Below, in pieces: positions 1 through 10,986 of a DNA stretch of 64,000 nt; the first letter of the stretch is position 1; every line of letters begins with the position of its first letter. The DNA is from Branchiostoma belcheri (lineage: Eukaryota > Chordata > Leptocardii > Amphioxiformes > Branchiostomatidae), in NCBI RefSeq assembly GCF_001625305.1, contig NW_017803876.1, positions 2,910,096-2,974,095 of the forward strand. Direction: 5' to 3'. Under the pieces are notes generated by a model, which saw nothing but the letters and a program-made list of their open reading frames with translations, did no database searches and was not told where the DNA came from. The position numbers were made by a program, and so were the translations under genes.

Positions 1-56
1 AACTGTTTTTCTTTGTTCTTGTGTATATGACATAAATGTGACAGTTTTCAAAATTA

Positions 57-530
57 GGCCACACCAAGTAAATTTTATGGATGACGTCCGCGCACGCATT
101 GATTTTGGCCTGTTCCTAGAAAAAAACAGAAATTCCGCTTCCTGTAACTATGACCAAATAGTCACGACAGTGCCGCAAATAGGTTTGTACGGACCAAAGC
201 TTATAAAGCATCAAGCAAGACTTCCATTAGGAATTCAGTTTGGTACATGCTGCCACATTTGAAGAAACTTGCTCCATCTATCTCCCCAAAGCACAGGACG
301 ACAACTGCTGTTCCACCTGATTTATTGCTGTTTTGATGATGAATAAAAGACTTCTTGCTTGTTACACTGTGTCACCTCATTCAATTTGTGTCCTAACATT
401 TGTCGTCTCTTAGTATATTTCTAATCTAGGCATCTTGTTTTTTAGGGCCCTTCTTGTTTTTTTTTTGCCCTCTCGCATTAGATTTAGGGTCTCCAAAGGA
501 CGTCATCCATAAAATTTACTTGGTGTGGCC
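57..530. mobile_element. PIF/Harbinger-like MITE with perfect 33-bp terminal inverted repeats
   Basis: Bases 57-89 and 498-530 are exact reverse complements (33/33), beginning GGCCACACCAAG. The element is flanked on both sides by TTA (54-56 and 531-533), the TWA-type 3-bp target duplication typical of PIF/Harbinger elements. The 474-bp body has no transposase-like reading frame, so it is a non-autonomous copy. It lies in the DLST intron after exon 7. Confidence 0.8.
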
Positions 531-569
531 TTACCTAAAAAAAAACATGTCTGAGCTGTATATCCTTAC

Positions 570-678
570 CTGTGACTTTAACCTTGAAGAGCTCCTGACC
601 AGCAGTGACTGTGTCCCCATCAGCTGCCAGGAACTCCTCAATCACTCCTGATACGGGGGACGGCACAGGGATGGAGGT
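570..678 (-). CDS. DLST: DLST exon 7 (lipoyl domain end)
   Basis: Encodes [16 protein letters not shown] then [20 protein letters not shown], the second half of the lipoyl beta-barrel. The donor is ACAG|GTAAGG, leaving phase 1. The next exon is outside the window. Confidence 0.94.
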
Positions 679-3600
679 CTGCAGGTGTACACAGAGAGGG
701 ACATGTGTTAATAATGAGATTTGACTTGGACTTTATTTGGATCCACAATTAGTTTGACATTTCTGTTAGCTATTCTTCCTGTGGTCCTTAACATGTAATA
801 CATACAAAATCACACAATACTGTCACACAATAACACAGGGTAAACACCTTAAACACATGGTATGTATACATTAACAAAATACAGATTATGAAATAAAAGG
901 AAACATGTCAAAAACATTCCATTCCAATACCACACAAAGCCACTAGGAGGCCCATAATCACACCTTGTGTTGTTGACACCTACCAGTATACTACATACAC
1001 ATCAATAGATTCTTGTGATATGCTGTCAAACCACAGTCACAAACAAATGCTACAGAAAACACAATTTCTTTGTGAAGGTAACGAATACATTATAAGGAAA
1101 CAATAACAGTAGAATATTTCAGTATTAAATGATGGTTCTATCATCCAAAGCTGGTGTCAGCTAAAGGCTTTATAAGAAAACACTTTTCCCTTGTGACAAA
1201 TTCATATATATGGTTTGACTTGATTGTAGCTTTCATGGCCTGACACAAATGTGGCCTGATCCTAACAACCTGACAGTTCAAGCTCTGTGCCTGGAGGCAA
1301 GGGTAACTGAACTGCTGCTCAAATGTAGTAAATATGCTGGTTCTGGGGAACCAAGAGCTTTACCAGTTGAAGATTAAAGTCATGTATACAGTACCTTGTC
1401 TGTTTCAATTTCTCCCACCACCTCATCCTCATTCACATAGTCTCCAACAGCTAAGAAGGAAACTTGAAGTCAGTTATGACAAACATACATGTGTTGCGTA
1501 GCATTAGTCTAAAAGTGATTTCCGGATTGAAAAAAACAAACATGTCTTATGTTACACATGGGGTTTTAATAATTGAAGCCAAGGTTTCCCACCATACTGT
1601 TAGTACATCAAAGTCTGCCCTCGTCAAGTACAAACCTTATTGTTGCTAGGGAGACTGGCGTCACTGGTGATAAGGGTCCAATCGTCTTCAAATAAAATTG
1701 CTTTGTGCTCTTAAGATCAAATATTGGAGCATGATAGCAAGGTCTTGAATGGGTATGACGCACATGTGAGCAGTAAAGGTCAGTACAGTAACACGTCCTT
1801 GATACTATCTGCAGAAATAGCTACCATATGAGAGACTATCACAGATCTTCTACCCAAATGTCTGACTTAACACTACAGGTACAAACTACACACTTTACAT
1901 GTGTTCATGTTGGTATCATTTGTGGAAAAGGTAAATAGTACATATTCATCTTCATAAAATCATGCTGGTATAATACTGTTACAGAGACTGACCACATCGT
2001 GTTTAATATGATTTCTTTCCTTAGCTTAGGTTCGACAGTTGATCTGAATGGGAGGTAATGCTATTTACATGTCCCAAAGCACAAAAAATGTGCTCTCATT
2101 GTGATCTCATGTCTATCGCATAACTACATGTAGCTTCATCATAAATCTATCATGTCCAGAAATGAAAACTCTCTTTAGATAGCCAGGAGTCTTGCGTATA
2201 TGAGTGGTGCAGTCTCGTAAACAATTCCGTCCTGAGAAATATCAAATACAATAGTTGTTCAAAGGACTTCAACCCCAGATGTCACTTGGGGGCAGTCTCT
2301 CCATGGGACAGTTACATCATGTACAGGCGCCGACCTTTGATCAAGTGTACCTTGAAGAAAGTCAATAACGAAAAAATCCTGCAATGTCATCAGCTGCCTG
2401 CCAATTAGGGCAGGGCCGGGGCATAGTATACGGCTATAGATCTCCTCTTCTTTGTGCGCCTTTTATCTGATACTGTTTTGATGGCATTACTCCTGGCATT
2501 ATGTCCTTCCTTTGTACCGTTTGATGGACCTTACAGGGATGTGAAGATGACTACATTACCTTTCTCCCACCTCACATCTCCCTCTGTAACCGACTCTGCA
2601 AACGGCGGAGTTTTTACTATCTTGAAGTCATCGACTGCAAGGACAAGAAGAGATCAATATTTTATTGACATGCAAGTTGAGTAGAACCAAGTCCGGCTAA
2701 TATCTCTATCAAAGATCAAAGGTGCATGTCAGGATGACCAATTGCACTGGGTCTTAGGCATTTGTCAATCATGTCTTCATTGGCATGTCGTCTTTACAGA
2801 GCAAACAAGCCGTATCGAACTGATAAGGGAACCAAGTCCAAAGTCATCAGGCAGTGAATTACATTGATGAAACAGACTTCTAAGAAGTCCTGCTGTAAGA
2901 ATGGTAAGCCATCTCTGCTTTTCAGGAGATATCCTGAAATGTTTCAGGAGATGTCCTGAAGCTAAAGGGTCGTAACCCCCAACTTGCAAGGTCTTACACA
3001 ATGTTACTTAAAGGACAGGGTAAGTCAGTACAGTACGAGGTACTAGATTACATCTAAGACATGGATAGACTTAAGAACACATTAGCTTCAAGGAAATGGC
3101 ATTGTCGTGACCAACATGAAAATGAATGGTCACCAAGTCTGATAGGAGCAGAAAAAACATTAACGAAGACAATATACTCAGATAAAATCCTGGCGACATA
3201 GTATTGATTAATATTCTACATAAAAAGTTGTTATTGACCCCAGAGTTTTACTTGCCATGCACTAGGAAGCATATAGCTAGAAAAGACCAGGGTGTGTACG
3301 TGCTACAGTGTGGATGTCGAACCTACTAATGACGTGTTTTGACTTAGAGTGCCTCACTCTACCTTTGGAGCATAATCAAGTACTTTTGAGTCCTTATCAT
3401 AAAACCATTAGGCAATGACATCAACGCACATTTTTGTCTACATCACCATCTCCAATTCCGAACAATTTTTCACATGACGGAGAACAACGGAACTATTTTA
3501 CCACAAATTCTGCCAGTTAGATGAGATTTGAGAGAGGCAACCATTGATCACTTTTCCCAAATGGCCATTTTTGCTGGTAACACATAAATTACAACACTTG

Positions 3601-6600
3601 GTTGCATTATACATCTGGGCTTGAGCCAGGCAGAAGGCAACAAGTAATTACATTTGGGTCCAGCTGAAGGTAATGTGGAGATTTACCGTGGCTCCATGCA
3701 GGCCCCATGGCCTTATCAGTATTTTCAACTCTAGCTTGATCATAGAAATAATTGCCAAGTATTCATTGAGTGGAACGGAAGTCTGAACATGCCACCGTGC
3801 AACGATTAGAACCAAACTGTCTACTTCAAGCAGCTTTGCTATTAATTAGAGCGGGGAAAGATAATGCACTTATAGCATAAGCCTCAAGTCTACACCAGGC
3901 TTTACCTGGGAGATGACTTTGTAACACAACTTTTATTTACTACTTCCTCTGTTGTAATTGCCACATGCTCACACATCTTCACAAAACATGCATGTCTTGT
4001 GAGGATAAGGGCAGATTAATTAGATTACGTCTAATTTATCACTTTCTAACAGCCATGCAAGACTTTATCGTTCGCCAGGGCCCCTTGGATATCTAGCTTA
4101 CATGTCTGCGAGAGGTGACTCCTCATCTATTTGACTCGGATGTTAACGCCTCAATTTATCCCTTAAATACTATGCATGGTTTCCATCATGATGCTGATCT
4201 GTGTGGCAATTAACCGAACTGTTGCATTAGCCTGTCGCTAATATGAATCAAATTAGCTAATTCCAAGTAACACTTGAATAAGGTGACCTCTCCACTTGGC
4301 TGCCTGTGGAAAAATACCCCAAAGCACATGTTACTTAGGGATATGACGGCAAATATCCATTGATTAAAAGTGCATTTTTCATCAGCTGCTACAGTAAGTA
4401 TGTAGGTTATATTACCTAATGAGTAAAGAATGGCAACTAAAAAGGACAGGTAGATGAAAAAAGGAGTCAATTAGCATGATGACAAAGGACTCATTGCACT
4501 GCACAGTGATATAGTATAATACTAAATGATGCTGATTAATTGTCTTACCAGCTTTATATTAATAGAAACAGGATGAGAAGGAGGGGAAAAACATGGGCAA
4601 GATCGATGTTGCCGCACATATAATAAGACAGAAGCAAAGATGACATGCACATTTCAATATATGCTATTCCAACTGGAGAAGCCAAGAATTCTTTTTTTAA
4701 ACCTTGATAAAATTAAAGTATCTCCTTCTTGGATATTTAATAGGATTAGATTGCAATGATTTATTTTACTTTCATCCTTATATTAGTATTATGCTCTACG
4801 GCAGTATTAAGTGATACTAATGACTTACATGCAGTAACTGTGGTCCAGATACCCCTGGCAGACCAGCCTTTTCTTGTACAGGTCTGGATTGTTTGATGAC
4901 TTGCCCTTAAAAAAAAGCAAATAAAATAGAGTTTAGTAATTCCATCAATCTCCTTTTCTTCAAGATAAAAACAGGTGAGCATAAGATGGAATGTGATAAC
5001 TCATACCTGTAACATAACATGAGGCCAAGTCAACAATAACAAGAATTTATCCTCTTCTAGCCTATTATTATCCACCAGCAAAAAATTTTTAATGAGTTTC
5101 ATTCTTCTCACTCTTATTAAATCATAAATGATACTAGAGGTAGAAATAACATAATTTTTTCTGTTGGACAAGGTCGAAATTCTTGATAAGCTGAATAGTG
5201 GAAAGGAAAACTGGATTATACTTATAAATATAGTAGTGCTTTCAGTTAGATCAGGGCTGGAGGTTCTTACCATTTTGATTGACAGGCTGAGGGTGCTCTA
5301 AAGATGTTCAGTGCTGCTACTGTGCCTACATGGGAGAAATATTACCATTATGAATTCATATGTACATGACAATCTTCTTCTTTACATTTCTGTACCATGT
5401 TTACTAATGTTTACATGAATCAGTGTGATTCCTGTGGTGTGACTGTTGCTGGCATGTTTGGATGCAGGTGCCCCCCACAATATCTGGTTAATAATTAAAA
5501 TATACATATCTCCTGCTAGTGTGACTGGCTGATTTACTGATTGCACAGTTTATCCAATTTGCACATGCATCTATATGTATAAACACCACATCCCGGCCCA
5601 GGTAATTTCTCTGTTTGAATCCACTGCAATTGGGAAAAACATTTTTCAAACATTCATTATTACATAAAATCAGACAACACTTCCATTTGTAACCTTAATT
5701 TGAAAAATTCACCTTGAAAACACTGATATTTTTCATGCAATTAACAGAATAACAAAACAGATTTTGCTTTCATTTTCAGAATAAAAATTTATCTATAAGT
5801 TATAACGTCTGGCCAATATGATAAAATCTAAGAGTTGCCTTATGATAGATTTGATCTTAAATACTATGACGGTATATAATTGAGACCGTGAGAAAAGCTC
5901 GGCAACAAAAGGCTGACTGACTACAATGTAGACTCACCATACTCTGAGACTGAGAGTGACTGTCAACATCATATATGTATCAGATTTCACACTTGCAAAT
6001 GATAAGTACATTGCAAATGAAAGGTTAAAACAGTAAGATGCAGGTTCTTAAGTAAAATGATGTTGAGCAATGCCTGGCTAAAACCAATCAACACAATGCC
6101 AGTAGTTATGCTAGTAGTTAAAATTTTAAGCTTTGTTTGTAGCTTGGAAGTATATCAAAAACATCTTGAAGCAAAAAAAAATCAGTATTTAACCAAGCTA
6201 TAATGGTAATGTTATGGAGACTGCAAATTCTTGCTATTTTTGGTTGACAAACTCTCAAAAGACAATTTCCCCCCCCCAAAAAAAAAACAGTCAGTGAATC
6301 TTGCAAGAAGAAAATTATGTCTTCAAACCTCTTTTACACTGTCTTTCAATGTGGAACTTTTGTTTTCTTTCTTATAATGTTGAGTATCTGACTAGCCTTG
6401 TACATATTGTATTTGTGCTTATATCTGACTGCAAAAAATTCACATCATTTCGGTCAACCAACATATTTGACATACTTTAGCCATTGTCTAATACTGTTGC
6501 CTCGAGGAACCGTGATCAGAAGACATCGTGCTGCACTTCCTGTCTTTCTAAGAAACAGACAGAGACTTTACTTGGAAGACACCACTTCCGAAATCATGAC

Positions 6601-6782
6601 TTGTGCATGTCAGATACAAATACATGTATGTAAGATTCAGCTTGCATTCATATTCAAAGACTTGCTATTTTGGTACTAGGTATATATAATTATGTTTGTT
6701 CTGCCAATTGATTTAGAATAATGAGTTGATTGATCTCATGATTACAAAGGTATCTGGGCAAAGGGCACCATTGTGGGTGTGG

Positions 6783-6813
<31 letters not shown>

Positions 6814-7815
6814 CTTGTATGTGTATTTGTATGTGTATTTGTGTTGATGCACATTTGTAAGTGTATATGTATTTGTGTGTGTGCGTATTTGTGTCTGCTT
6901 GTATGTACTCATAATCAGAGGATTTGACTGTTGACTTTGTTTATTGTGAGACTAGATTCACCTTGAAGTTCATTGTTTGTTCTACCCTGACAGAAGGGAA
7001 GTTGGGTGTAATTGAAAAGTTGCTTGACTCCTTTCCTTTGTCTATTTGTGTGACTGGGTGTGTTGTGTCAGTGAGATAATGTGACAGCAAAACAACAGCC
7101 ACTGTCATCATGTTTGTCAAGAAATATTGAGTATGATGCAAAATGCCTGTTATCTTATCCTTATAATTCCGTCTCACAAGCATTACATGGCAAGATGTTG
7201 TTATCATATTTCTTGGGGTCGAAAGGCCAGTGCACAACATCGCCGTGTGTCTGGGATGATTGATTGCTATGCAAGGAACCGGCTGAGTCAACACCCAACC
7301 CGCATCTGTCGCGTGACTCAATCTTTAAGGATACGTCATAACTTAGGGGTCATCGCTCCATATTGGGTGCTTGGTGGGGCACACGAGAACGGAACACTGT
7401 CATGGCCACAACAGGTGACTCACCAGGTGTTGTTTGCTTTCCCCGGGATGACACCTGCACCTGTTGAATGAAGGGAAGATGGATCAGGACAGCAGTAAGA
7501 AGCACATCTTGTCAACGAACTGAATTCATCTACAGTTTGAATACGAATCCGTTTCCTGATGAATTCTGGTGAGAAACGATGATGAAAGAGCATCGTTTTG
7601 GTATACCGGTAAATGACCTTGTCTCGGTATCCCAACTTTAATACCTATAATAAAGCAATAGACGTCACACCACAGCACCAGCTCCCTGTATATACGAAGT
7701 CAAAGATGTTCTTTATCTATTCCATCATGTTATAGATTCCTACCTTGATTCGTTGACTTGTAACTCGCCCCAAATTCCGAGTAACACATCTCGAGGTTCC
7801 CAACATGGCCGCCAT
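570..7815 (-). CDS. DLST: DLST, dihydrolipoyllysine succinyltransferase (E2 of 2-oxoglutarate dehydrogenase), 5' part, seven exons
   Basis: Transfers succinyl groups from the E1-bound intermediate to CoA through a swinging lipoyl arm, in the mitochondrial matrix (TCA cycle). Coding exons in transcript order: 7744-7815, 7424-7460, 5271-5325, 4829-4905, 2560-2634, 1395-1450, 570-678. All have AG acceptors and GT donors, and the phases join into one 160-codon frame. The first 24 residues ([18 protein letters not shown]...) are Arg/Ser/Thr-rich like the human mitochondrial leader. The lipoyl domain follows, with [18 protein letters not shown], then EIETDK holding the lipoylated Lys, and ends near VKVTG. 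The linker and catalytic acyltransferase domain lie beyond the left edge, so the gene is partial. The start is favoured by the leader alignment and a perfect TISU element. It is divergently paired with Prox. Confidence 0.93.
679..1394. other. DLST intron 6, nothing recognised
   Basis: AT-rich intronic sequence. No exon, repeat family or RNA gene could be recognised. Confidence 0.6.
1395..1450 (-). CDS. DLST: DLST exon 6 (lipoyl-lysine exon)
   Basis: Encodes [18 protein letters not shown]; the Lys of ETDK is the lipoylation site. The acceptor is TTCTTAG and the donor AAG|GTACTG. Confidence 0.95.
2560..2634 (-). CDS. DLST: DLST exon 5 (lipoyl domain start)
   Basis: Encodes [15 protein letters not shown] then TEGDVRWEK, the highly conserved opening of the DLST lipoyl domain. 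The acceptor is CCTTGCAG and the donor G|GTAATG. Confidence 0.95.
4829..4905 (-). CDS. DLST: DLST exon 4 (end of presequence)
   Basis: Encodes [19 protein letters not shown] then WTTVTA, comparable to the human RFFRTTAV segment before the mature N-terminus. The acceptor follows a T-tract and the donor is GTAAGT. Confidence 0.85.
5271..5325 (-). CDS. DLST: DLST exon 3
   Basis: Encodes [17 protein letters not shown], part of the leader/presequence region, with low conservation. The acceptor is CATGTAG and the donor ATG|GTAAGA. Phase is consistent on both sides. Confidence 0.8.
6773..6893. repeat. Imperfect (GTGTAT)n/(TG)n microsatellite
   Basis: A run of TG-rich units with GTGTAT as the dominant hexamer, degrading on both sides. 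It lies in DLST intron 2. Confidence 0.85.
7424..7460 (-). CDS. DLST: DLST exon 2, 37 bp
   Basis: A small exon between a pyrimidine-rich acceptor (CTTCCCTTCATTCAACAG) and a strong GTGAGT donor. Its length of 3n+1 is exactly what joins exon 1 (phase 0) to exon 3 (needs one base). It encodes [12 protein letters not shown], similar in character to the human exon 2 segment. Confidence 0.75.
7744..7815 (-). CDS. DLST: DLST exon 1 (mitochondrial leader)
   Basis: 24 codons starting at the ATG inside a TISU motif. Residues SRCVTR match SRCVSR of the human leader. The donor is AAG|GTAGGA, phase 0. Confidence 0.88.
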
Positions 7816-7819
7816 CTTG
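7808..7819 (-). promoter_or_regulatory. TISU/YY1 element at the DLST start codon
   Basis: On the minus strand this reads CAAGATGGCGGC, a perfect match to the TISU consensus SAASATGGCGGC, with the ATG of DLST inside it. TISU elements overlap YY1 sites and direct initiation on very short 5' leaders, often in mitochondrial and energy genes. The transcription start is therefore expected within a few tens of bases to the right. Confidence 0.75.
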
Positions 7820-9289
7820 GTTCGAACATAGGTGCCTACCTTTCTGTGCAGGGGTATATGGAGAATATCAAAATATTCTTAGAAAAACGAATACAGAACA
7901 AACTATAACATAGAAAAGTTTACATGTTTAAACTAAAGTCATTTACATTCATACATTATAAATCTAAAATGAACCCATTTTATTCCATAAATACTCTTTT
8001 GTAGTATACACGCACCCCCTCAACTGTTGAAAATGCTTTGGTCCATTTCTTAGATCGAAAGCGAGGCTAGCCGTCGACATGCGCACTTCCTCGTTCACCT
8101 TTCCTTCAGACTTCACGGCTTCTTCACGGGGTCTTCTTCGCTCCTTCAAGCGGCTGTAAGTCGACACTTTTTTGTCGTCTGCTAGAAATTTTAGGTAGCT
8201 CGGACGGCCGACTAGCGGGTGTGATCGCGGGTAAAATCGTGAGTGAAAGGTTCGGTGTCTTGTTCCGTGTTCTTGTACCATGTTTTCCTCCTCGGGTATG
8301 AGGTCGTGTCGATTTCCTTTTGTCCTTTGTCCGATCGTGCCTGTGCGATCACTCCGTCCTTGTCTGTCTACTCACTTCCCGGCTTGTTCTTGCCTCTCAC
8401 GGCTACTAACAGCATTGTCATCGCCTGACAACCACTTCTTTTGCTACAAAAATCGTTCCTTTGTGACTGACTCCTTCTTGGAGTTCTTCTGTCGCTGTTC
8501 TCGCGCGCCGTTGTTGTGTGATCGGGCGGGCCCCAAGTGCTCGCCCGGCCGCCAAGCTGAGATGTGTATCACACAATAACACTTAACCCAATGCGGATGT
8601 GGTCGTGCATGGGTAATTTTCTGTCGTAACATATGTTCAGGAGAAACTGTCTTAGATCTATTCCTCGTCTCGTGTGTTGTGTGTGATCACGAAAGAAATG
8701 TTGACAAGACCGTCGGGGTAGGTATTGCTGCGATGGCAAGTATTTTCCCTTTCATTTCGGGGCCGTCGTAAACGTAACATTTGGCCGATCATGTTTTGAT
8801 CAGACGAGAACAAAGGACGGGGCAGCACTTCATATTTCGCCGTTCGCTGATCATAGCTCCACGTCTTTTTATTAATATCGCGTATACTGCATTACTGTCT
8901 CAGTTATTTTTACCAGGCTTTCTTTACCAATTTTCTCTTTTGGAATTTTGTATAGGATTTCTAGAAGCCCTATTGCTAATCCATTCTTACGACCTTCATT
9001 TGACATCTACAGTCTTCAGAAGTGTCTTTGACGCCCGCTGGGGAGGATGTAATTTTCCCCGGCTCCCGTGCTTGATAATATCGATGACCTGTATGTATGA
9101 CGCTAAAATTCTTGATCATTTCGGGTGTCTTAATCCTTCATCCAAGTGAGTCAGGATTTTTAATCAGGGCTTTAATAGAGCAGTGGGCTCTTCCCCTGCA
9201 GGGTACTAATCAGTCCTTTGTGTGTTGCAGTGTGGATGTTTGGCCTAGTCTAGGGTTTCATTGCATGCTTGCTATTTTTCCATGTACAG
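7820..9289. promoter_or_regulatory. Head-to-head DLST/Prox intergenic and promoter region
   Basis: No conserved coding sequence. About 8.03-8.6 kb is relatively CpG-rich, consistent with a promoter. It probably holds the DLST start of transcription near its left end and the Prox start plus non-coding 5' exon sequence further right. Short open frames here show no family resemblance. A good 3' splice site (TGCTATTTTTCCATGTACAG) ends it at 9289. Confidence 0.5.
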
Positions 9290-10986
9290 CGGTAGAGGAT
9301 TCAAGTAGCACAACAACAGACAACAGACCAAGAGGGTACCAAGTCAGTCCGGCCAAATATATGTATCCATGTCTAACCCAGATGTCTGACATTGAAGAGT
9401 TGTCGCAGCCACAGAAAAGGCGCCGTGTGGACTCAGGGGTGAAGCGTAGTACATACGGACAGAACACAACCTTGGCACATGCGACAGCCGCAGCAGTAAA
9501 CGGTGTGGCTCCAACAGGAAACGTCCTTAGGTCTCTTCTCAAGGGCAGCAGCCAGAACACAGAAAGCCTGAAGAAAGAGAACGGGGCCTCCATCATCTCT
9601 GAGCTCTTGAAGACAGCAATTCCAAACAAAGAAAATACCATGCCTGGCCACTCGGCCAGTCACGCCCAGAACTTGATGGAAATTGCACAAGAAGAAGCCA
9701 TACAGATGTCTGCAGAGAACACAGCAAACAATGGGTGCAATGGTAATGGCATGACAGGTGGTGGCAATGGTGATGTGGAGATGTTGCAGGCCAAGAGGGC
9801 ACGAGTCGAGAACATCATCACCAACATGCGTCAGTCCCCATCTCGGAGTGAGATGCTGGGTGGAGGGCAGCTCGGCAGCAGCAGACGTAAACAGCGACAG
9901 CCCCAGCAGCAAGTCAACAGCATGGGCGGCATCTTAGAACCCAACCGGCCACGCAAGGACCAAGAAAGGGAGCGCCTTAAGCAACAGCTTCACGAAATGC
10001 AACAGCAGATGGAGAGGCTGCAGAAAAAATACTTCGAGCTGTACGAGCAAGAAAGCAGCACAGGAGATGACAGCGACGTCGAGGTCATCCACGCTGCCCA
10101 GAAGGAAGCAGGGAAAGGAAATCATCACGAGGCAGAGGGCGGCGAGTCACAAGAGCTGGGGCCATCCCACTTCATTGAGAGAGCTCGTGCCCTGGTCAGG
10201 GAGCAGGAGATAGCAGCACGACAAGCGCACCTGAACAGGGCCCAGGCCATGCTGGCAAGTATATCCAATAACAACCAGCGGTCAAACTTCGGGGAAGCAC
10301 TGAAAGACAAACTGACCAAAGCCGTTACAGACGTAGTCGACTCTGTGGTGCGAGAGTACTTCCCCTCTCAGCCCACCAGCCAAATCAGCGCCCTTCATCA
10401 CACCCATTCATCTGGCATCAACGGCGGTCTTAACGGCCAAGGAGACATCCCCAGGCAAAGCGTGCACCCCACGGCACAGGCTATCCACAACTTCAGCGAC
10501 TTCCATTCTACCCACATCCCATACCATCCCATCAGCTCCGAGGCGTTCGACCAGACGGAGGCACTGCCACTCGTGGTGTCTCGCAAGAAGGAGGGCCGCT
10601 TACGAGTCAAGCAAGGCAACCACCGTGTTTCGTCCAATGCCAACACACACAGCTCCAGCCTTGCCAACTGCTTGCCAACATCGGTCGCAATTCCCAACCC
10701 CAGCCTACAGCAAACCCTCCCCATAGTCTCGGCAGCTTTCTCCCTCCACCACCACGACGAGCAAGCCAAAGATTACTCCGCCCGCTCCCTGGAGTCCCAA
10801 GACGTCCCCACACCACTGACGGACCACCAGATGCTGAGCAACGGTTCCCCATCCATGGGGGACGTGCACCACGCGCCGGAGGGCCTGTCCTTGTCCCTGC
10901 TGAAGGCTGAATGTGGAGAACTCCAGGACCTGACAGACCTGAGTGCCTACGGATCTCCTAAGGGCAGCCCGCCTCATCCTGGATCT
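9290..10986 (+). CDS. PROX1: Prox first coding exon
   Basis: It probably begins after the acceptor at 9288-9289, so 9290-9381 would be 5' untranslated. It codes for the whole N-terminal regulatory part through [15 protein letters not shown]. It ends in TCT directly before GTATCCTTT, a U12-type donor, in phase 0. Confidence 0.85.

Noticed and set aside
4210..4470. 86-codon minus-strand frame with a hydrophobic N-terminus
   Set aside because: No splice context or homology; AT-rich sequence often gives hydrophobic peptides.
5932..5960. 22-bp microexon candidate for DLST with a GTGAGT donor
   Set aside because: Phase fits, but the acceptor lacks a pyrimidine tract. The 37-bp exon at 7424-7460 has better signals on both sides.
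6484..6560. Alternative candidate for DLST exon 2 with a GTATGT donor
   Set aside because: Its length does not provide the phase needed between exon 1 and exon 3, unlike 7424-7460.
9258..10977. Several minus-strand open frames opposite Prox exon 1
   Set aside because: Shadows of the coding strand; their peptides are low-complexity and have no family resemblance.
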